Under the pieces are notes generated by a model, which worked only from the letters and a program-made list of their open reading frames with translations, made no database searches and was not told the DNA's origin. 64,000 nt of DNA. Origin: Alphaproteobacteria bacterium. GTDB taxonomy: Bacteria; Pseudomonadota; Alphaproteobacteria; Reyranellales; Reyranellaceae. The first letter of the stretch is position 1; every line of letters begins with the position of its first letter. This document shows positions 59,131 to 64,000 of this stretch, piece after piece. Location of the stretch: the NCBI GenBank assembly GCA_016869975.1, contig VGCZ01000003.1, positions 1 through 64,000 on the forward strand. Direction: 5' to 3'. The position numbers were made by a program, and so were the translations under genes.

Positions 59131-60999
59131 CTAGCCGATGACGATCACGTCCGGATCTGGTGGATTGGCGTAGAGCTTGTCGACCAACGCCTTACGCCGC
59201 GTCAGCGTCGCGCGCTGGTTGATGTAGCCCTTGTCGGTCAGCTCGTGGCCGTCGACTGATGGTGGCTCGGTTATCAAGAGCGCGCGCTTGACCTGCATCG
59301 AGGAGCCGCGCGCGTCGCGGTTCATTGCCGCGATGCCATCCTTCAGGCGCGCGATGACAGCCGGATGGCGCAGCACGTCGGCAAGCGGCTGCTTGGCCTC
59401 GCTGTCGCCCGCGAGCAGGCGGCAGGCAGCAATGTTGGGGAAGCCGAGGATGGTGACGTCGCTCTTGTCCTGGCCGGCGATCACCGCGTCCTGCAGCACC
59501 GGCGTGGCGGCGGCGATCACCGTGGTGCGCAAGGTACCGACCAGCACGAAGGTGCCGGACATCAGCTTGAAGTCCTCGACCACGCGGCCGTCGAAGATCA
59601 GGCCCTGCGACGGGTCGGCGGGGTCGACGAAGCGGCCCGCGTCACCGATCTTGTAGAAGCCCTCCTCGTCGAACATCGTCGCTGTCAGCTCGGGCTGGCG
59701 GTGATAGCCTGGCGTCACGATGATGCCGCGCAGGCGCAGCTCGTAGCGGCCGTCCTCGCCGGTGGGAATCATCTTCAGCTCGACGCCGGGGAAGGGCAGG
59801 CCGATCAACCCGACGCGCTCGCTCGCCCAATGCACGCTGGTCGCCGTCGGCGCCGTCTCGGTGCAGCCCCAGCCGGTGACGAACGGGATGCGATAGCCGG
59901 TGTGGCGCACCGACAGCGCCTGCATGCGATCGTAGAGATCGTCGGGCAGGGTGGCGCCGCCATAGGCCAGTATCTTCAGATCGCGGAAGAAGACTCGCGC
60001 CAGATCGTGGTCGCGTTCCAGCGCGGTGGCCAGCATGGCGTAGCCGGCGGGCACGTTGGCGAAGTAGGTGGTCGGCACGTCGCGCAGATTGCGCAAGGTC
60101 TCGTCGAACAGGCCGGGCACCGGCCGTCCGTCGTCGATATAGGTCGTGCCGCCATCGGCGAGGTTGGCCTGGAAGGTGGCGTTGCCGCCCATGGTGTGGT
60201 TCCACGGCAGCCAGTCGAGCATCACGCCAGGCGGCTCGTCCGGCTTGCGTACGCGCGACATCTGCCCCATGGCGATGTTGGCGCACATCATCTCCTGCGT
60301 GTTGACCACGGCCTTGGGCATGCCGGTCGAGCCTGAGGTGAACAGGAACTTGCCCACGGTCTTGCCGTCGATCATCGCCAGCGAGCGCGCGACGGCGTCC
60401 GTCGGCGTGGTCGCTTCGAGCGCGGCGTAAGGCGTCGACTGCAGGCCTGGCGGCGCGTCGTCGACATGCACCAAGGTGACGCCCTCGAGCAGGCCTGCGG
60501 CGTCAAGCGAGGCGAGCGCCTTGGCGAACATCGTGCCGTTCTGCGTGAAGATCATCGCCGGGCGGATCAGCTTGACGATGTAGGCCAGCTTGGCGTGGTC
60601 CTGGCTCATCAGCGAATAGGCCGGCGAGGCCGGCGCCAGTGGCGCGCGCGCCTGCATCGCGGCCATGGTCAGCAGGCCGAACTCGATCGAGTTGCCGCTG
60701 ATCGGCAGGATCGGCGTGTCGGGCCCGAAGCCGCGATCGAGGAGGGCTTGTGTCAGCGCGTCGACGCGCGCCTTCGCCTCGGCGTAGGTCACCGTCAGCC
60801 AGGCGCGATCCGCGCCGCGGCGTTGCGCCAGCCAGACGCGATCCGGCGCCTCGTCGGCCCATTTCGCCAGGAACGCGGGCACGTGGCGCTCGTAGGGGAT
60901 CAGCTTGTGGCGTGAGCGCAGCACCATGCTGCCATCGGCGCGCCGGTCGAGCGCGACGTCGCGGCTCAGGAACTCGATCGGCCGGAACGGCGCCTTCAT
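59131..60999 (-). CDS. Feruloyl-CoA-synthase-like AMP-dependent ligase
   Basis: 622 residues are predicted from the ATG at 60999 (MKAPFRPIEFLSRDVAL); a TTG four codons earlier has a better GGAG spacing, and a much earlier ATG at 61119 would overlap the divergent regulator start. The AMP-binding motif is LFTSGSTGMPKAV, with YGGATLPDDLYDRMQ, GWGCTETAPTAT and GRVVEDFKLMSGTFV (the adenylation/thioester hinge with its Asp and Arg regions). The ending ATLTRRKALVDKLYANPPDPDVI is as in feruloyl-CoA synthases. It activates a cinnamic- or other aromatic acid with CoA. It diverges from a MarR-type regulator, the usual control of hydroxycinnamate genes. Confidence 0.9.
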   Translation of the reverse strand: MKAPFRPIEFLSRDVALDRRADGSMVLRSRHKLIPYERHVPAFLAKWADEAPDRVWLAQRRGADRAWLTVTYAEAKARVDALTQALLDRGFGPDTPILPISGNSIEFGLLTMAAMQARAPLAPASPAYSLMSQDHAKLAYIVKLIRPAMIFTQNGTMFAKALASLDAAGLLEGVTLVHVDDAPPGLQSTPYAALEATTPTDAVARSLAMIDGKTVGKFLFTSGSTGMPKAVVNTQEMMCANIAMGQMSRVRKPDEPPGVMLDWLPWNHTMGGNATFQANLADGGTTYIDDGRPVPGLFDETLRNLRDVPTTYFANVPAGYAMLATALERDHDLARVFFRDLKILAYGGATLPDDLYDRMQALSVRHTGYRIPFVTGWGCTETAPTATSVHWASERVGLIGLPFPGVELKMIPTGEDGRYELRLRGIIVTPGYHRQPELTATMFDEEGFYKIGDAGRFVDPADPSQGLIFDGRVVEDFKLMSGTFVLVGTLRTTVIAAATPVLQDAVIAGQDKSDVTILGFPNIAACRLLAGDSEAKQPLADVLRHPAVIARLKDGIAAMNRDARGSSMQVKRALLITEPPSVDGHELTDKGYINQRATLTRRKALVDKLYANPPDPDVIVIG

Positions 61000-61091
61000 C
61001 GGGGTATCCAAGGACGTTTCTCCACCACGCGTGTTTTCTGGTTGCCGCCGGTGTAGCGGCCGCCGCGCATCCGGGCAATGATTGACAAAAG

Positions 61092-61105
61092 CAACTAACC
61101 GGTTG
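61092..61105. promoter_or_regulatory. Candidate MarR-type site between ligase and regulator genes
   Basis: CAACTAACCGGTTG has CAAC/GTTG ends in mirror order and an internal AACCGGTT palindrome, in the 118-base divergent gap next to TTGACA (61082-61087). MarR-family regulators of hydroxycinnamate genes bind such divergent gaps. The symmetry is short, so this is tentative. Confidence 0.3.
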
Positions 61106-61117
61106 ACGATCGTCGTC

Positions 61118-62047
61118 ATGAGCGAGAGCGAACTGGACCGCCGCGTGCGCGCGATGCGCCGCTTCAGCCGTTTCTACACTGCGCGCATCGGCGCCCTGCG
61201 CGAGGGCTTGAACGACGGGCCGTTCAACCTGACCGAGGGGCGCATCATGTACGAGCTGACGCACCGCGACGGGCTCACGGCCAGCGAGCTGGTGCGCGAG
61301 CTGGGCGTCGACGCTGGCTATCTCAGCCGCATCCTGGCGAAGCTCGCGCGGCAGGGCCTGGTCGAGCGCGTGCGCTCGGCCGAGGATGGACGCCGCCAGC
61401 TGCTGGCGGCGACGCGCGCCGGGCGCAAGGCCTTCGCGCCGGTCGACCGCGCCTCGCAGGCCGAGCTCCGGACGATGCTGGCCAAGGTGGCCGAGCCCGA
61501 CCAGCGCCGCTTACTCGAATCGATGGACGTCATCGAGCGCGTGCTGGGCGGCCATCGCGAGCGCGCGACCTACGTGCTGCGCCCGCATCGCATCGGCGAT
61601 ATGGGTTGGGTGGTGAGCCGCCACGGCACGCTCTACGCCGAGGAGTTCGGCTGGAACCACGAGTTCGAGGGGCTGGTGGCGGAGATCGCCAGCAAGTTCA
61701 TCCGCGACTTCGATCCGGTGCGCGAGCGTTCGGTGATCGCCGAGAAGGACGGCCGGCCGGTAGGTTGCGCCTTCGTCGTGCGCGACAGCGCCCGGGTGGC
61801 GCGGCTGCGCATGGTGCTGGTCGAGCCCGAGACCCGCGGTAGCGGGCTGGGCCGCATGATGGTGCGCGAATGCGAGCGCTTCGCGCGCGAGACGGGCTAT
61901 CGCAAGATGACTTTGTGGACACACGACGTGCTGGTCGCGGCGCGCGCGATCTACGCCTCCGAGGGCTATCGCCTGGTCGAGGAGGAGCGCTACCACAAGT
62001 TCGGCAAGGACCTGGTCGGCGAGACCTGGGAAAAGGCGCTGGCGTGA
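61118..62047 (+). CDS. MarR-family regulator fused to a GNAT acetyltransferase
   Basis: 309 residues are predicted from the ATG at 61118. Residues 1-150 are a MarR winged helix (FYTARIGALREGL, LTASELVRELGVDAGYLSRILAKLARQGLVERV); residues 155-309 are a GNAT domain with acetyl-CoA loop VLVEPETRGSGLGRMMVRECERFARETGY. Such fusions are known in proteobacteria; the acetyltransferase part may act on the regulator's ligand or on amines. It overlaps the EamA gene by GTGA and diverges from the CoA ligase gene, so it may control both. Confidence 0.9.
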   Translation: MSESELDRRVRAMRRFSRFYTARIGALREGLNDGPFNLTEGRIMYELTHRDGLTASELVRELGVDAGYLSRILAKLARQGLVERVRSAEDGRRQLLAATRAGRKAFAPVDRASQAELRTMLAKVAEPDQRRLLESMDVIERVLGGHRERATYVLRPHRIGDMGWVVSRHGTLYAEEFGWNHEFEGLVAEIASKFIRDFDPVRERSVIAEKDGRPVGCAFVVRDSARVARLRMVLVEPETRGSGLGRMMVRECERFARETGYRKMTLWTHDVLVAARAIYASEGYRLVEEERYHKFGKDLVGETWEKALA

Positions 62048-62910
62048 ACGCCGCCTTGCCGATGCTCGCCGCGGCGACCAACGGCTTGCTGATCGGCGCG
62101 GCGATGGTCGCCAGCCGCTTCGCGCTCGAGCAGATGCCGCCGGCGACGCTCGCGCTCCTGCGCTACAGCGTCGGCGCGCTCTGCCTCCTGCCGCCGCTGC
62201 TGCTGATCCGCCGCCAGCGCTTCGAGCGCCGCGATCTGTTGCCGGTGGCGCTGCTGGGCATCGCGCAGTTCGGCGTCCTGATCGCGCTGTTGAACTGGGG
62301 TCTGCGGTTCATGCCAGCGGCGCGCGCGTCCCTAATTTTCGCGACATTTCCGCTGCTCACCATGCTGCTGGCCGCCGCCTTGCGGCTGGAGCGGATGACG
62401 CTCCTCAGGACGGCGGGCGTGTCGCTGAGCTTCGCCGGCGTGGCTTTTGTGTTGGGCGACAAGGCCTTGGGTGGCGAAGCGGGATGGTGGGGCGAGGTGG
62501 CGGTGTTCGCCTCGGCGCTGACCGGCGCGGTCTGTAGTGTATTCTACAAACCATATGTGTTGAAATATCCAGCGCTACAGGTGAGCTGGTTCGCCATGGT
62601 GGCGTCGGTCGCCTTTCTCCTGCCGTTGGCGACCGGCGAAGGGTTGTTCAGCCAGGAGACGCGCTTCGACGCGGCGGCGTGGGGCGCGGTTCTGTTCGTC
62701 GGCCTGGCCAGCGCCCTGGCCTATTTCCTCTGGCTCTACGCGCTGGCGCGTATCAGCCCGACGAGGGTGACCGTGTTCGTCTCCGTCAGCCCGCCGGCCG
62801 CCGCCCTGCTCGGCTGGGCGCTGCTGGGCGAGACGCTGTCGCCGCTCTTCCTTCTCGCCGTGGCCTGCCTCGCCTTCGGCCTGTGGCTGGCGCAGCGACC
62901 TACTTCCTGA
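62044..62910 (+). CDS. EamA/DMT-family transporter
   Basis: 288 residues are predicted from the GTG that overlaps the previous stop (GTGA). It is a ten-helix drug/metabolite transporter with two EamA halves: the first at about 1-135 (IGAAMVASRFALEQMPPATLALLRYSVGALCLLPP), the second at about 150-285 (ARISPTRVTVFVSVSPPAAALLGWALLGE). It probably exports an amino acid or metabolite. Coupling to the MarR-GNAT gene suggests export of the regulator's ligand or its acetylated form. Its 3' end overlaps the convergent YbjN-like gene by 11 bases. Confidence 0.9.
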   Translation: MNAALPMLAAATNGLLIGAAMVASRFALEQMPPATLALLRYSVGALCLLPPLLLIRRQRFERRDLLPVALLGIAQFGVLIALLNWGLRFMPAARASLIFATFPLLTMLLAAALRLERMTLLRTAGVSLSFAGVAFVLGDKALGGEAGWWGEVAVFASALTGAVCSVFYKPYVLKYPALQVSWFAMVASVAFLLPLATGEGLFSQETRFDAAAWGAVLFVGLASALAYFLWLYALARISPTRVTVFVSVSPPAAALLGWALLGETLSPLFLLAVACLAFGLWLAQRPTS

Positions 62911-63394
62911 AGCCGATATAGACCATGTACTCGCGCAGCGCGAGGTTCCACCACTCCATATACGCCCGGAAGCTCACGTCGACGTCGGCGCCCTTGGGGT
63001 TGACGTTCATCTTCAGGCGATAGCGGCCCTGCCCGTCGGTCGAGGCCTGCGCCAGCCGCTTGGTCTCGTTCCACTGGTTGAGCTGCTCCAAGGTCGGCCG
63101 CGGGTTCAGATCGTGGAAGCTGGCCCAGAACTGGTAGCTGCGGCAGCGTACCGGCTGCGCCTGCTTCTGGCAGTTGTAGAAAAAAATCAGGAAATTGATG
63201 TTCTGCGTCCTGCCCTCGATCTCCGGCTCGCCATCCTTGTCCGTCTGCACCTTGGCCGTGTTGCCCATCGACTGGAGGATGCGCACGAACTCCGCCGGAT
63301 CGACGTCGCCGCTGGTCGCCGGCGTGATCTGCGCCGGGGCGATGGACGGGATGAGCGCCAGCGCGGCGGCCGCGAGCAGGGATCGAACAGACAT
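62900..63394 (-). CDS. Exported YbjN-like protein
   Basis: 164 residues are predicted from the ATG at 63394, which has AGGAG upstream and gives a signal peptide (SVRSLLAAAALALIPSIAPAQ); a longer frame lacks both. The mature part resembles the YbjN family: VDPAEFVRILQSMGNTAKVQTDKDGEPEIEG, then FLIFFYNCQ and RPTLEQLNQWNETKRLAQASTDGQG. YbjN proteins fold like chaperones but their function is poorly known. Two cysteines (NCQKQAQPVRC) could form a disulfide in the periplasm. Confidence 0.8.
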   Translation of the reverse strand: MSVRSLLAAAALALIPSIAPAQITPATSGDVDPAEFVRILQSMGNTAKVQTDKDGEPEIEGRTQNINFLIFFYNCQKQAQPVRCRSYQFWASFHDLNPRPTLEQLNQWNETKRLAQASTDGQGRYRLKMNVNPKGADVDVSFRAYMEWWNLALREYMVYIGFRK

Positions 63395-63543
63395 CACGCG
63401 TCTCCTGATGTGAGGCCGACACTGTAGTCGACGCGGTTGGTTCCGCGAAGCGGATGGTGGGCGCCCCCTGCGCGAAAATGACCGTTCATTCCACTGGCGA
63501 TTTGCGCCAGAGTCCGTGCAGCGCCGCACGAGGGGAGACCACG

Positions 63544-64000
63544 ATGGATTTCGAATACACGGACCGCACCAAGGATTTGCTGGAGCGGATGCACAAATTC
63601 ATGGACGAGGTAATCTACCCGGCCGAGCCCGTGTACGAGCAGCAGATGGAGAGCGCCAAGGACCGCTGGCAGCTCCCGGCCGTCATGGAGGAGTGCAAGG
63701 CCGAGGCGCGCAAGCGCGGCCTGTGGAACATGTTCCTGCCCAAGGATCGCGACAGCGGCGACACGCACGGCACGATGGGCCTGTCGAACCTCGAATACGC
63801 GCCGATTTGCGAGGTGCTGGGCCGCTCGAGCATCGCCTCCGAGGCGACCAACTGCTCGGCGCCCGACACCGGCAACATGGAAGTCTTCGCCCGCTACGCC
63901 TCGCCGGCGCTGCAGAAGAAGTGGCTCACCCCGCTGCTCAACGGCGAGATCCGCTCCTGCTTCGCCATGACCGAGCCGGCGGTGGCGTCGTCGGACGCCA
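63544..64000 (+). CDS. Acyl-CoA dehydrogenase family protein, 5' part (cut by window end)
   Basis: 152 residues are visible and the frame runs off the right edge. The start has GAGGGGAG upstream. It begins MDFEYTDRTKDLLERMHKFM and has YAPICEVLGRSSIASEATNCSAPDTGNMEVFARYA and LLNGEIRSCFAMTEPAVASSDA, the N-terminal helical domain and the start of the FAD-contacting MTEP segment. This is the ACAD10/11-like subgroup of acyl-CoA dehydrogenases. The catalytic base would lie beyond the window. Confidence 0.9.
   Translation, partial: MDFEYTDRTKDLLERMHKFMDEVIYPAEPVYEQQMESAKDRWQLPAVMEECKAEARKRGLWNMFLPKDRDSGDTHGTMGLSNLEYAPICEVLGRSSIASEATNCSAPDTGNMEVFARYASPALQKKWLTPLLNGEIRSCFAMTEPAVASSDA

Noticed and set aside
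61000-61119. Start of the CoA ligase at 61119
   Set aside because: It would overlap the divergent regulator's start and adds 40 Arg/Asn-rich residues not in the family; 60999 or the TTG at 61011 is preferred.
1-64000. CRISPR arrays, tRNA/rRNA genes, transposases or phage integrases
   Set aside because: None was seen. The dispersed elements are inverted repeats without direct-repeat spacing, and no integrase or transposase motifs occur in any supported frame.

Overview
The window is GC-rich, tightly packed DNA from what is most likely an alphaproteobacterium. Supporting this are the impA-to-impH order of the type VI secretion (T6SS) genes with two tssC-type genes in a row (as in Rhizobium and Agrobacterium), an FNR/FixK-type box in front of hemN, and several families of short intergenic inverted repeats. 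A Reyranella-like or other Rhodospirillales/Hyphomicrobiales lineage is possible, but I cannot prove the genus. I saw no tRNA, rRNA, CRISPR array, insertion sequence or phage gene.

Positions 1-9089 hold the 3' part of a giant beta-helix adhesin (filamentous haemagglutinin type, open at the left edge) with a tandem 1953-bp repeat. A secreted TPR-CHAT peptidase-like protein follows, overlapping it by ATGA.

Positions 9231-30153 are a T6SS locus in four units. A plus-strand operon carries two OmpA-like proteins, then tssA-tssB-tssC-tssC2-tagJ-tssE-tssF-tssG. A minus-strand unit carries vgrG, an unknown gene, an FHA (tagH/impI) gene and PAAR. A lone plus-strand gene encodes an exported unknown protein. 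A minus-strand unit carries clpV and three hcp genes. The membrane-complex and TssK genes (tssJ, K, L, M) are absent, although both edges of the locus are visible.

Positions 30405-41070 form a plus-strand catabolic cassette: amidase, IclR regulator with a palindromic operator, a complete polyamine-type ABC importer, an AroM protein, two tandem DUF917 (S-methyl-thiohydantoin desulfurase-like) proteins and a HyuA-type hydantoinase/oxoprolinase without HyuB. It reads as uptake and breakdown of an uncharacterised amide, hydantoin or thiohydantoin compound and is the strongest candidate for an undescribed system here.

Positions 41067-64000 are mixed metabolic genes. They include hemerythrin and hemN behind an anaerobic box, a TauD/TfdA dioxygenase, two MFS carriers, a GST, a methyltransferase, an EEP-family nuclease/phosphatase, a second amidase and DUF2161. 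Next come a class II aldolase, dodecin, two-subunit aconitase X, a CaiB-type CoA transferase, a DSD1-family PLP enzyme and a flavin oxidoreductase next to an acetoacetate-decarboxylase-like protein lacking the catalytic lysines. The stretch ends with an L,D-transpeptidase-like protein, a feruloyl-CoA-synthase-like ligase divergent from a MarR-GNAT fusion plus EamA exporter, a YbjN-like protein, and an acyl-CoA dehydrogenase cut by the right edge. Four kinds of inverted-repeat element sit in the gaps between these genes.
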